64,000 nt of DNA, taken from assembly GCA_964555675.1 (NCBI GenBank), contig CAZKTU010000003.1, positions 23,901 to 87,900 on the forward strand, written 5' to 3'. This document shows, in pieces, positions 51,432 through 59,506 of the stretch. The first letter of the stretch is position 1; every line of letters begins with the position of its first letter. The translations under genes and the position numbers were made by a program. Source of the DNA: CAIWXH01 sp964555675. GTDB lineage: Bacteria > Chloroflexota > Chloroflexia > Chloroflexales > Chloroflexaceae. Below the pieces are notes generated by a model that was given only the letters and a program-made list of their open reading frames with translations, ran no database searches and was not told the origin of the DNA.

Positions 51432-53222
51432 GTGAAGGCTACTACCACGGCCAGCAATCTGCCCGGCCCAGGCGGGTCGGGCGTCGGTCGCTGGCGCCTC
51501 CTTGGCGGCGAGCGCTTCTATACCTTCGCGCGCTGGGTCACCATCCTGCTGCTCTTCGCGGTCACCAGCTTCCTCACCGAGAGCGCGCTCTGGCCCCTGA
51601 GCACCGACAGCTCCCCGCTCGTGATTGTCCTGCTCGCCTACACCCTCTTCAGCCTGCTGGCGACGATTGCGCTCTTCATCCCAGGCGCAGCCCATCTGCT
51701 GAGCTTTGCCTACCTCGTCGACCTGATGTTCATCTCGCTCATGGCCTTCTTCGGCGGTGAGCAGATCGTGATCTTCTTCCCGCTCTACCTGCTCCCCCTG
51801 ATCAATGCGGCCATCAGACAGCCCCCCGTCGTGAGCCTGCTCTCGGGCATCGTGGCGGCGGTCTTCTATATTGCGGCCTTCATCGGTTGGCGCCGCATCC
51901 TGGCCCCCGACGTGGCCCTGACCCTGCTCGACTACGCGGCCCTCGGCCTGCGCGGCCTGGCCCTCACCTTCGTGGCCTGGATCACCAGCGGTCTGGCCGA
52001 GCGCTTCAGCGAGAATAATCGGGCCAGTGTGGTGGAGGCCCGCCAGGAGGCCGAGCGGGCCCTGACCGAGGCCCGGGCCTACCGCGACCAGATGCGCTCG
52101 CTCTACGAGGTGGCCTACACCCTCTCGACGACGGTCGATTATCGGCAGGTGCTCGAGGCGACCCTACGCGAGAGCCGCAAGCTCACGCCCTTCGCGGCCG
52201 GCTTCGTGCTGCTCTCCTCGGGTCAGGCCGACGAGCTCTATGTGGCCGCCAGCCAGTCGTTGAGCATCGCCGACCAGACCCGGCGCGTCAAGGTCGGTCG
52301 CGGCCTTGCGGCCGCTCTGCGCAGCCCCGAGGCGCGGGTGGTGGCCGATGTCTCCCAGGAGGCAGACCTGCGCAGCTTCGAGACTCTGCGCAGCTGTCGC
52401 AGCGCCTGCCTGGTGCCCCTGCGGGCCAACATGCGCACCTACGGCCTGATGGTCCTGGCCACAGACACGGCGGGCTACACCCCCGAGCAGCTCGAGAACC
52501 TCACCGCCCTGGCCAACTATGCGATCATCGCGCTCCATAACGCCCAGCTGATTTTTGACCTCAAAGAGGAGCGCAACAAGCTGATCTCGAAGGAGGAGGA
52601 GGTTCGGCACCAGCTGGCCCGCGACCTCCACGACGGCCCAGCCCAGGCTCTGGCCGCCCTCACCATGAATATCGAGTTCATCAAGCGGCTGCTCGAGCGC
52701 GACCCCTCGCGGGTCGTCGAGGAGCTCGACAAGATGAGCGTGCTGGCCAAGCGTACGACCTATGAGGTGCGCACTATGCTCTTCGAGCTGCGACCTCTGG
52801 TGCTCGAAACCCAGGGCCTCAAGGTGACCCTCGAGCAGTACCTCGAGCGCTTCAAAGGCAATAATGCGGGAACCGAGATTGTGCTCGACGTGGCCGGCGC
52901 CGAGGATGTGCGCCTGGAGACGAAGACCGAGGGCACACTGTTCAATATTATCCAGGAGGCCGCCAACAACGCCCTCAAGCACGCCAAGGCGAAGCATATC
53001 TGGGTGCGCCTGCGGCGCGACGGGCGCAATCTAGTCACCGTGGTGCAGGACGACGGGGTGGGCTTCGATATGCAGGCAGTGCTGCGCTCGTACGAGAAGC
53101 GCGGCTCGTTCGGCCTGCTCAATATCGACGAGCGGGCCCGCCTCGTGGGCGGCAGCGCCGAGATCGAGTCGGCCCCCGGCAAAGGCACGAAGGTGACGAT
53201 CATCGTGCCGATCGAGCAATGA
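51432..53222 (+). CDS. NarL-type sensor histidine kinase with GAF domain
   Basis: A 596-residue kinase. Residues about 30-190 carry five or six transmembrane helices without a periplasmic domain. A coiled coil follows, then a GAF domain (about 215-375). A HisKA_3 dimerisation domain has the phospho-histidine in QLARDLHDGPAQAL, and a HATPase ends in GSFGLLNIDERARLVGG. Start at GTG 51432. The partner would be a NarL/FixJ-type regulator, not found next to it. The membrane portion could sense lipids or the proton gradient, and the GAF domain a cytoplasmic signal. Confidence 0.92.
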   Translation: MKATTTASNLPGPGGSGVGRWRLLGGERFYTFARWVTILLLFAVTSFLTESALWPLSTDSSPLVIVLLAYTLFSLLATIALFIPGAAHLLSFAYLVDLMFISLMAFFGGEQIVIFFPLYLLPLINAAIRQPPVVSLLSGIVAAVFYIAAFIGWRRILAPDVALTLLDYAALGLRGLALTFVAWITSGLAERFSENNRASVVEARQEAERALTEARAYRDQMRSLYEVAYTLSTTVDYRQVLEATLRESRKLTPFAAGFVLLSSGQADELYVAASQSLSIADQTRRVKVGRGLAAALRSPEARVVADVSQEADLRSFETLRSCRSACLVPLRANMRTYGLMVLATDTAGYTPEQLENLTALANYAIIALHNAQLIFDLKEERNKLISKEEEVRHQLARDLHDGPAQALAALTMNIEFIKRLLERDPSRVVEELDKMSVLAKRTTYEVRTMLFELRPLVLETQGLKVTLEQYLERFKGNNAGTEIVLDVAGAEDVRLETKTEGTLFNIIQEAANNALKHAKAKHIWVRLRRDGRNLVTVVQDDGVGFDMQAVLRSYEKRGSFGLLNIDERARLVGGSAEIESAPGKGTKVTIIVPIEQ

Positions 53223-53271
53223 GACGCGGGGGCCGGGCTCGCGTCGGCCGCCTGTTGTCCGTCAGGAGCTC

Positions 53272-54147
53272 ATGAACCCGTACCTTGACCCTCAGCGTGT
53301 GCGCGCGGCCCTGCGGGCCCTCGACCTGCGGCCCACGCGGGGCATGGGCCAGAACTTTTTGATCGACGGGCAGGCCCTGGGGGCTATCGTCGGCGCGGCC
53401 GAGCTCGGCCCCGACGACCTGGTGGTCGAGGTGGGCCCGGGGCTGGGTGTGCTGACCTGGGAGCTGACCCGCCGCGCCGGGCACACGGTCTCGGTCGAGC
53501 TCGATCGGCGCCTGGCCGCCCGTCTGCGCGACGAACTGCCCGACGCCCCCCTGACCATCGTCGAGTCCGACGTGCTGCGGGTGTCGCCCGCCGAGCTGCT
53601 CGCCGCGGCGCCGCCCTCGGCCGCGCGCCCGTCCTATAAGCTGGTGGCCAACCTGCCCTACGCGATCACCTCGGCGGTGCTGCGCCACTTTCTCGAGGCT
53701 ACGACCCCGCCCGCGCTCAGCGTGGTGCTGGTGCAGTACGAGGTGGCCGAGCGGATCACGGCCGGCCCGGGCGACCTGAGCGTGCTGGCCCACTCGGTGC
53801 AGATCTATGCCGAAGCCGAGTTGGTGGCTAGGGTGCCGTCGTCGAGCTTCTTCCCGGCGCCTGCGGTCGACTCGGCGGTGCTGGCCATCCGGCGTCGCCC
53901 GCAGCTGGCGGTGACGGTCGACAGCGTCGACCGCCTGTTCCGAGTGATCAAGGCCGGCCACCTGCACGCGCGCAAGCAGCTGGGGAATTCGCTGCCCGGC
54001 GGGCTGGCCGCCCTGGGCCACAAGGTCTCGCGCGAGCAGGCTCTGGCGGCCCTCGCGGCGGCGGGGGTCGACCCGCAGCGCCGCGCCGAGACGGTGACCC
54101 TGGCCGAGTGGGCGACGATGTACGCGGCGCTGAACGAGAGTCTCTGA
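53272..54147 (+). CDS. rsmA: 16S rRNA dimethyladenosine transferase
   Basis: A 291-residue enzyme (KsgA) that dimethylates two adjacent adenines near the 3' end of 16S rRNA. GMGQNFLID, the SAM loop VVEVGPGLGVLTWEL and the catalytic NLPYAIT are all present. An RNA-binding C-terminal domain is complete. ATG 53272 follows GTCAGGAGCTC. It is 49 bases after the kinase gene on the same strand. Confidence 0.95.
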   Translation: MNPYLDPQRVRAALRALDLRPTRGMGQNFLIDGQALGAIVGAAELGPDDLVVEVGPGLGVLTWELTRRAGHTVSVELDRRLAARLRDELPDAPLTIVESDVLRVSPAELLAAAPPSAARPSYKLVANLPYAITSAVLRHFLEATTPPALSVVLVQYEVAERITAGPGDLSVLAHSVQIYAEAELVARVPSSSFFPAPAVDSAVLAIRRRPQLAVTVDSVDRLFRVIKAGHLHARKQLGNSLPGGLAALGHKVSREQALAALAAAGVDPQRRAETVTLAEWATMYAALNESL

Positions 54148-54176
54148 GCGTAGCTGCGCATACGGAGTGAGTGAGC

Positions 54177-54656
54177 ATGACCCGACAGGATGGCTTCAGC
54201 AACGAAGAGTGGGCCTTGCTGGGCGATGCGCCGCTGGCTGCAGCCGCGGCGGTGGCGGTGGCCTCGCCGGGCGGCGGGCGGCGCGAGGCCGAGGCTATGG
54301 TGGCCGGTTGGCGCGAGGCGGGGGCGCGCTTTGGGGTCAGTGAGTTAATGGGCGAGGTGGTCGCTCAGCTCGACCCCGAGGTGCGCCAGGGCGCCGGCGG
54401 GGGCGCCGGCTACACCTACGAGAGCATCGTCGACGAGGCCGTCGACCTGTGTAGCCGCGCCGTGGCCCTGCTACAGCGGAAGGCCGCGCCCGCCGAGCTC
54501 GAGGAGTATCGGGCCTTCGTGATCAACCTGGCCGAGCGGGTGGCCTGGGCCAATAGCGAGAGCGGCTTCATGGGCGTGGGCGGCGAGGCCATGAGCCGCG
54601 ACGAGCGCACCATGATGGGGGCGATCGCGCGGGCGCTGGGCTACGGGCGCCCATAG
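54177..54656 (+). CDS. Small protein of unknown function
   Basis: The 159-residue protein has no recognised domain. It is soluble, alanine- and glycine-rich, and mostly helical, with segments REAEAMVAGWREAGARFGV and ALLQRKAAPAELEEYRAFV. The length and lack of signal peptide suggest a cytoplasmic factor. GTG at 54171 is possible, but ATG 54177 has GGAG at a better distance. It lies 29 bases after rsmA and may be cotranscribed. Hairpins follow immediately. Confidence 0.7.
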   Translation: MTRQDGFSNEEWALLGDAPLAAAAAVAVASPGGGRREAEAMVAGWREAGARFGVSELMGEVVAQLDPEVRQGAGGGAGYTYESIVDEAVDLCSRAVALLQRKAAPAELEEYRAFVINLAERVAWANSESGFMGVGGEAMSRDERTMMGAIARALGYGRP

Positions 54657-54703
54657 CGCGCAAGCCATGCTTGCGGCACGCTGTGGGACGGAGAAGGGTT
54701 TTT

Positions 54704-54725
54704 CAGGGAGGGCTTGCCCTCCCTG
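54704..54725 (+). terminator. CAGGGAGGGC hairpin, member of an intergenic repeat family
   Basis: CAGGGAGGGC (54704-54713) and GCCCTCCCTG (54716-54725) form a perfect 10-base stem with TT between. It lies between the orphan gene and the next promoter and closely resembles the hairpin at 41786-41803. Confidence 0.6.
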
Positions 54726-54766
54726 CGACCCTCCCATGAGGCGACTGTAGGACGGAGAGCCCCCTC

Positions 54767-54860
54767 TTGACAGGGGCGGGCGGATAGTGTATATTTGACA
54801 CTACAGACGAGGGCCGCGGCCCTCGCTCTTTCGCCTCAGAGATAGTGTCATTTATACACT
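54767..54860 (+). promoter_or_regulatory. Strong promoter with two 17-bp operator-like palindromes
   Basis: TTGACA (54767-54772), 17 bases, TATATT (54790-54795) is a near-perfect promoter. AGTGTATATTTGACACT (54786-54802) overlaps the -10, and AGTGTCATTTATACACT (54844-54860) lies just upstream of the ribosome site. Read on the opposite strand the second is AGTGTATAAATGACACT, so the sites match at 15 of 17 positions. They are centred 58 bases apart. This is a typical repressor arrangement. Confidence 0.7.
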
Positions 54861-54874
54861 TCAGGAGGTCCGCC

Positions 54875-55669
54875 GTGACTCCGCCGGATGTGACCGTAAT
54901 CATCGCCCAGTGCCTGCAGCGCAGCTTCGTCAGCCCGCTGCCGGGCCCCGACCCGCGCCTGAAGCCCTGCCACCTCCACTGCGGCTACGCCAACGCCGTG
55001 CGGCTGCTGGGCGGCGGCCCGCAGCGGCTGCCCAACGTGCTCGAGGAGTTTCTCTGGGCGGCCCACGGCGGCGCGGGCGGCAGCAGCACCCCCGGCAGCG
55101 AGCATGTTCATGTGATCTACGTCGACGACGAGCACCACGACGACGGCAGCGAGCTGACCCGCCAGCACTTCGCGCTCTTCGGGCGCCATTGTGTGCCCGG
55201 CGAGGTCGACGAGCGCGGCCTGGAGGGCTACCTGGGCACGGGGCGCACCGCCGAGTGGCGCGAGCTGCGCAACGGGCGCACCCACGTGGTGCGCACGCCG
55301 GGGCTCAACGACAATATGTACGGCACCGGCTTCATCCCGGTGCTCACCAGCATCTGCCAGGAGGCCGAGGAGGTCTACGGGGTGGCCCCCGAGGAGATCC
55401 GCATCGTCAATATTGGCGGCTGGAGCATTATCAAGGAGCTGTTCTGCGGCGTCTGGGAGCTGATGCACCACGGCATCCCCGACTATCGCGACCCGAGCAA
55501 CCGCGAGGCGACCATCCGCTTTCGCCAGGTGGCCCTGGCTGACGCCCTGAGCTACAGCGTGCAGCGCGAGCACCATAATATCGCCCTGGAGATCACCCAG
55601 ATGCTCGGCGGCGCGGTGTTGCGCACCCCCGAGGAGGCCCTGGCCTTCTGCGGCCTGCGGGCGCCCTAA
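54875..55669 (+). CDS. Cysteine hydrolase-like (isochorismatase/nicotinamidase type), tentative
   Basis: The 264-residue protein appears to belong to the isochorismatase-like superfamily. HVIYVDDEHHDDGSEL and HFALFGRHCVPGE resemble the central strand and HCV loop, and IGGWSIIKELFCGVWELM would carry the catalytic cysteine. The usual N-terminal DxQ aspartate is not obvious, so the fold assignment is tentative and the substrate unknown. GTG 54875 has an AGGAGG site six bases upstream. Its own strong promoter with a pair of palindromic operators indicates ligand-controlled expression, which would suit a salvage enzyme such as nicotinamidase. Confidence 0.5.
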   Translation: MTPPDVTVIIAQCLQRSFVSPLPGPDPRLKPCHLHCGYANAVRLLGGGPQRLPNVLEEFLWAAHGGAGGSSTPGSEHVHVIYVDDEHHDDGSELTRQHFALFGRHCVPGEVDERGLEGYLGTGRTAEWRELRNGRTHVVRTPGLNDNMYGTGFIPVLTSICQEAEEVYGVAPEEIRIVNIGGWSIIKELFCGVWELMHHGIPDYRDPSNREATIRFRQVALADALSYSVQREHHNIALEITQMLGGAVLRTPEEALAFCGLRAP

Positions 55670-55774
55670 GTGCGCCGGCGCTCGGGCCGCCAGGCCCGCC
55701 TAACGGCGGAGAAAAATGCTTGATCAGGCTAGCTGCGCCGGTGGCGACGCTAGCAGAGTTTAGAGGAGCGGCTC

Positions 55775-55975
55775 ATGGACACCCTGATCATGATCGGGAT
55801 TATGGTCTTCTTCGGCATCGCAGCCCTCAGCATGATCGCGCAGCGCCGCAGCCCGTCCACGGGCCCGGTCTTTGTGGTCCGCGCCGACCCCGCCGAGCGG
55901 CTCGCGACGGGCGACAACGGCTTCGGGATCATTATCTTGCTGCTGGTCATCGGCGTGGCGATCTGGCTGCTGTAG
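55775..55975 (+). CDS. Small membrane protein
   Basis: A 66-residue protein with two predicted transmembrane helices, one at each end (LIMIGIMVFFGIAALSMI and IIILLLVIGVAIWLL), joined by a short polar loop. No family recognised. A GAGGAG site precedes ATG 55775. The gene is followed 38 bases later by the Cys-module gene, so an operon is likely. Confidence 0.65.
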   Translation: MDTLIMIGIMVFFGIAALSMIAQRRSPSTGPVFVVRADPAERLATGDNGFGIIILLLVIGVAIWLL

Positions 55976-56013
55976 GCGAGCCACGCTTTACTTGTGGCGG
56001 GCAGGAGTTTTCT

Positions 56014-56790
56014 ATGGGCTACTTCGACCGGGCCGCCGAAGCGCCGCCCATCCCTACGCCGGCGGGGGCGCAGATCTGGGGTGAAGGGGCCGAGCGCACC
56101 CTGACCTGGCGGCGGCCTCTCGGGCCCTGCGATGGCTTTCTGGTGCTGAGGGGCGCCACGCCCGAGGCCCTCGCCGAGGTGGCACGGCTGCCCTCGACCG
56201 CGACGCGCTGGCCTGTGCCGGCCAGTGGCGGCCCCTGGCTCGCTGTGGCCTGTCTACGAGGTGACGCTATCGGCGAGTCTGGGGCCCCGCTGCGACTCGG
56301 CGGCGAGCGCGAGGGGCCGCCGGAGCGACCGGCAGAGGCAGGGCGACCGACCACGCCGGAGCGCGAACGACCGCCGGAGCGCGAGGCGATTGAGGCGACC
56401 ATGGGGGCGACTGCCTGGTGCGGCTGCTGCGCGCCGGCGCGGCCCCTGGCCCCGGGCGACGGGGCGCTGCTCTGCCCCGTGACGGGCGAGCTGTATGCCG
56501 TCCTGGCGACCGGAGCCCTGGCGCGGGCGGCCGAGTTGCCCTTCGGCCTGTGCCGCTGCTGCGAGGTGCGCCAGCCTTTGATCCGCTGTGCGGGGGCGGT
56601 GGTCTGTCTGGCCCGCCCCGAGCAGGCCTACAGGCGCGTAGGCGGCCACTATGTGGCGGTCGAAGCTGCGGCCGAGCATGTCCCGTTGGTCGACGCCGCC
56701 GCGATTGACGCGGCGCTGCGAGCCAACACAGCCCTGTTAGGCGTGAATGGCGTATTTGTTAGCCAAGGAGCGAACCGATGGAGACCCTGA
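56014..56790 (+). CDS. Protein with two Cys-rich (CxCC) modules, function unknown
   Basis: Function not recognised. The 258-residue product starts at ATG 56014 (site GCAGGAG). Residues about 20-95 form a beta-rich domain, then about 40 charged residues with PERE-type repeats. Two modules follow: WCGCCAPARPLAPGDGALLC (about 133-152) and LCRCCEVRQPLIRCAGAVVC (about 175-194). Each has CxCC, then a spaced cysteine, suggesting a zinc ribbon or knuckle. The same module occurs in the next gene, which overlaps this one by 13 bases. Confidence 0.7.
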   Translation: MGYFDRAAEAPPIPTPAGAQIWGEGAERTLTWRRPLGPCDGFLVLRGATPEALAEVARLPSTATRWPVPASGGPWLAVACLRGDAIGESGAPLRLGGEREGPPERPAEAGRPTTPERERPPEREAIEATMGATAWCGCCAPARPLAPGDGALLCPVTGELYAVLATGALARAAELPFGLCRCCEVRQPLIRCAGAVVCLARPEQAYRRVGGHYVAVEAAAEHVPLVDAAAIDAALRANTALLGVNGVFVSQGANRWRP

Positions 56791-57008
56791 CCCTGCGCTG
56801 CCGCTGCTGCGAGCCCGAGACGACGTTGCTGCCGCGGGCCGACCTCGAGCCGGGTGTGGCGGTCTGCCCGCGCAGTGGGCGCCTGCACCGGGCGGCCGGG
56901 GGAGGCTACGAGTTGACCGCCGAGGGGGAGCCCCTGGCGCGGCGCGTGGACCTCCCCGCCGCCAGGACGGTGATCCGGATCGACCTGAGCAAAGAGGGCT
57001 ACGCGTAG
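56778..57008 (+). CDS. Small single CxCC-module protein
   Basis: A 76-residue protein that contains one copy of the same module: LRCRCCEPETTLLPR, then VAVCPRSGRLHRAAGGGYE. Pattern CxCC-x(~19)-C-P-x-S-G-x-L matches the two modules in the preceding protein. It begins inside the preceding gene (13-base overlap), so translation is coupled. Possibly a metal-binding partner of that protein; no experimental family is known. Confidence 0.7.
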   Translation: METLTLRCRCCEPETTLLPRADLEPGVAVCPRSGRLHRAAGGGYELTAEGEPLARRVDLPAARTVIRIDLSKEGYA

Positions 57009-57048
57009 CTTATATTAAGCCACAGGCCGCACAAGGTTAACCTCCACA

Positions 57049-57057
57049 TTATCCACA
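57049..57057 (+). other. DnaA-box sequence
   Basis: TTATCCACA is an exact consensus DnaA box; TTTTCAACA (57060-57068) nearby has one mismatch to TTWTNCACA. A single perfect box is not evidence for an origin. Confidence 0.4.
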
Positions 57058-57071
57058 TGTTTTCAACAGGA

Positions 57072-57091
57072 GGCCGCACAACCGTGCGGCC
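57072..57091. terminator. Bidirectional hairpin between convergent genes
   Basis: GGCCGCAC and GTGCGGCC pair perfectly with loop AACC, between the Cys-module gene (+) and accA (-). Confidence 0.6.
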
Positions 57092-57118
57092 TGCCTGCTT
57101 GCCGGGAAGGCAGCCGGC

Positions 57119-57976
57119 TTAGGAGGGCCTGACGAGAAAGCTCTGCTGCTCGTCGAAGCGCCCGATGGAGCGATACTTCGTGTAGCGGCGCTGCATGAGC
57201 GTATCGAGGTCGAGGGCGCTGATCTCGTCGAGGTGGGCCTTGATGCGCTGGCCGACCGTGGTGATGGACGCCTGGGGGTCGATGTGGGCGCCGCCGGGGG
57301 GCTCGGGGATAATCTCGTCGATAATCGCGAGCTCGAGGAGGTCCTGCGCTGTGAGCTTGAGGGCGCGGGCGGCATCGGGGGCGCGGGCGGCGTCGCGCCA
57401 GAGGATAGAGGCGGTAGCCTCGGGCGAGGCGACGGAGTAGACCGAGTTTTCTTGCATCAGCAGGCGGTCGCCGACGCTAATCGCCAGGGCCCCGCCGCTG
57501 CCGCCTTCGCCGATGACAGTGACGACAATCGGCGTGCGCAGGATGGTCATCACCTGGATGCTCTCGGCGATCGCGTTGCCCTGGCCGCGCTCCTCGGACT
57601 CCTTATTTGGGTCTGCGGCGGGCGTATCGACGAAGCAGAGGACGGGGAGGGCGAACTTCTCGGCCTGGCGCATCAGGCGCTGGGCCTTGCGGTAGCCCTC
57701 GGGGTGAGGCATGCCGAAGTTCCGCTTCATATTCTCGCGGGTATCGCTGCCCTTCTGGTGGCCGATCACCATCACGGTGCGCCCGTTGAAGGTGGCCATC
57801 CCGCCGACGATAGCGGCATCGTCGCCGAAGCGCCGGTCGCCGTGCAGCTCGATAAAGTCCTCGCAGAGGGCGAAGATATAGTCGAGGGTATGGGGGCGCT
57901 GCGGGTGCCGGGCGCGCTGCACCCGGTCCCAGGGGGTCAACTCGACGGCAACGTGGGGCGTGTCAAGCTGCTCCAT
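57119..57976 (-). CDS. accA: Acetyl-CoA carboxylase carboxyltransferase, alpha subunit
   Basis: A 285-residue subunit that with AccD transfers CO2 from biotin to acetyl-CoA for malonyl-CoA. Conserved segments are RPHTLDYIFALCEDFIELHG at the N-terminus, GHQKGSDTRENMKRNFGMP and FVDTPAADPN, and the oxyanion glycine loop GEGGSGGALAISVGDRLLM. The start codon shares one base with the accD stop (TGATG), so the two are translationally coupled. It ends 27 bases from a convergent terminator. Confidence 0.95.
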   Translation of the reverse strand: MEQLDTPHVAVELTPWDRVQRARHPQRPHTLDYIFALCEDFIELHGDRRFGDDAAIVGGMATFNGRTVMVIGHQKGSDTRENMKRNFGMPHPEGYRKAQRLMRQAEKFALPVLCFVDTPAADPNKESEERGQGNAIAESIQVMTILRTPIVVTVIGEGGSGGALAISVGDRLLMQENSVYSVASPEATASILWRDAARAPDAARALKLTAQDLLELAIIDEIIPEPPGGAHIDPQASITTVGQRIKAHLDEISALDLDTLMQRRYTKYRSIGRFDEQQSFLVRPS

Positions 57977-58902
57977 CAGGCCCTCCCGTTGACATACGCC
58001 GGGGCGGGAAGAGCGGCGGGGCGCTCGGGGGCGCCTGCGGCCTGCGAGCGGTTTCCGTACAGCTTGAGGAGGCGGGCGATCGTATCGCGCAGATCGCTGC
58101 GCGAGACGACCATATCGATCATACCGTGCTCGAGCATGAACTCGGCGGTCTGGAAGCCGGCGGGCAGCTTCTGGCGCATAATCTGCTCGATCAGGCGCTT
58201 GCCGGCGAAGCCGATATTGGCGCCGGGCTCGGCGATGATCACGTCGGCCACAGAGGGGTACGAGGCGGTGACGCCGCCGTAGCAGGGATCGACCAGGATG
58301 GCGATATGGGGCTGGCCCGCCTCGGCGAGGCGTGAGAGGGCCATGGTCACCTTGGCCATCTGCATCAGGGCGATCACACCCTCTTGCTGGCGAGCGCCGC
58401 CGGAGGTATTGATCGTGAGCAGGGGGATACCCAGGTCGGCGGCGCGCTCGGCGGCGCGGGACATCTTCTCGCCATAGACGCTGCCCATCGACGAGCCCAT
58501 GAAGGCGAAGTCGCCCACGCTGGCGGCGAGCCAGAGACCATTGATGCTGCCGACCCCTGAGATCACCGCGTCGGCCATACCGGTGCGCTGCTGCGACTTC
58601 TTGAGCTTGTCGGCGTAGGCCTCGTCGGGGGTGACGAAGCCAAGGGGGTCGGTCGGCAGCAGGTGCGAGTCGGTCTCGCTAAACGAGCCAACGTCGAGCA
58701 GACCAACCCACTCGCGGGCGCTCATGCGCATATGGTGTGAGCACTTCGGACACACCTTCAGGTTATCGTTCAGCTCTTTCTTGTAGATGATCTCGCGGCA
58801 CGAGGTGCACTTCACCCAGAGGTCGTCTGGGATCTGGGTTTGCTCCGGCAGGTTCTGGTCCGAAGCGAAACTCTTGGCGGTGCGGCGGAAAAACTCTTTC
58901 AC
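57976..58902 (-). CDS. accD: Acetyl-CoA carboxylase carboxyltransferase, beta subunit
   Basis: A 308-residue subunit with an N-terminal four-cysteine zinc ribbon (CTSC and CPKC, about 33-55). The acetyl-CoA-binding fold has the conserved SGGARQQEGVIALMQMAK and GGVTASYPSVADVIIAEPGA. The last 20 residues are a variable tail. Fatty-acid synthesis gene fabF is elsewhere in the window (39211). Transcribed from the extended -10 at 58988 with an 80-base leader. Confidence 0.96.
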   Translation of the reverse strand: MKEFFRRTAKSFASDQNLPEQTQIPDDLWVKCTSCREIIYKKELNDNLKVCPKCSHHMRMSAREWVGLLDVGSFSETDSHLLPTDPLGFVTPDEAYADKLKKSQQRTGMADAVISGVGSINGLWLAASVGDFAFMGSSMGSVYGEKMSRAAERAADLGIPLLTINTSGGARQQEGVIALMQMAKVTMALSRLAEAGQPHIAILVDPCYGGVTASYPSVADVIIAEPGANIGFAGKRLIEQIMRQKLPAGFQTAEFMLEHGMIDMVVSRSDLRDTIARLLKLYGNRSQAAGAPERPAALPAPAYVNGRA

Positions 58903-58987
58903 GTCCTGGTGTCTTTCTGGGAGGCTAGGCCCCCCTGATCAGGCCCGCAGGCTTTGTGCTTATTCTCACAGCCCAGTTGTGTCGTTT

Positions 58988-58996
58988 ATTATAACA
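58988..58996 (-). promoter_or_regulatory. Extended -10 promoter of accD-accA
   Basis: On the minus strand TGT-TATAAT lies about 86 bases before ATG 58902. The -35 position is not consensus. Confidence 0.55.
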
Positions 58997-59127
58997 TCGA
59001 TCATCTCACGAGGAACTAGCATGGTTGATGGAGCGGGCCATCCAATCGTGTAGGTATTGGATGGCGATCCTGCCATTCGTCCAGGGTATAAACTTCACAT
59101 CCCCTAACCTTCGCCCGTGTCGGCCGA

Positions 59128-59136
59128 TGCTATAAT
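59128..59136 (+). promoter_or_regulatory. Extended -10 promoter of the orphan-ccdA-Nudix genes
   Basis: TGC-TATAAT, followed by a leader of about 55 bases to ATG 59195. It also argues that the in-frame ATG at 59117, upstream of the box, is not the start. Confidence 0.6.
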
Positions 59137-59194
59137 GGGGGCGACTATGGGCGCGGATACGATGTATGCGCCTGGGAGCGAGGGACGAGCGAGC

Positions 59195-59485
59195 ATGAGC
59201 ACCGAGCAGATCTCCCCGAGCGATCAACAGACCACCAGGTCCGCCTGCGACGTGCGTCTGCGCACCGTCTTCCCTGCCACACGCATGGTCTGGATCATCG
59301 ACGAGCAGTACGACCCCATCGGTCCGGTCTGGCGGGTTAACCTGCTCTGCCAGGTTGATATGGGCCGCTGGATGTTGCGGCGCTACCGCTACGACATTCC
59401 GAGCGATACGCTTTACTTTGCCGGCGAGCGGCCCGCCACCGACAGCGAACTGCTGGCGGGGCGGCGGGGCGGCAGACGTCTGTAA
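59195..59485 (+). CDS. Small protein of unknown function
   Basis: A 96-residue protein, not recognised. It has a compact beta-rich core with conserved-looking aromatic segments: MVWIIDEQYDPIGPVWRVNL and WMLRRYRYDIPSDTLYF, and a basic C-terminus. No signal peptide or transmembrane helix. Starts at ATG 59195 after the promoter, with GAGGGA upstream. Followed 21 bases later by ccdA, so it may be cotranscribed and related to its function. Confidence 0.65.
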   Translation: MSTEQISPSDQQTTRSACDVRLRTVFPATRMVWIIDEQYDPIGPVWRVNLLCQVDMGRWMLRRYRYDIPSDTLYFAGERPATDSELLAGRRGGRRL

Positions 59486-59506
59486 GCGCCATCGAGAGGT
59501 AGGCAC

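Noticed and set aside
55720..56013. N-terminal extension of the Cys-module gene
   Set aside because: It overlaps the small membrane protein gene at 55775-55975 in another frame; ATG 56014 has its own ribosome site.
57009..57118. Replication origin
   Set aside because: Only one perfect DnaA box, no AT-rich unwinding element, and no dnaA or dnaN gene beside it.
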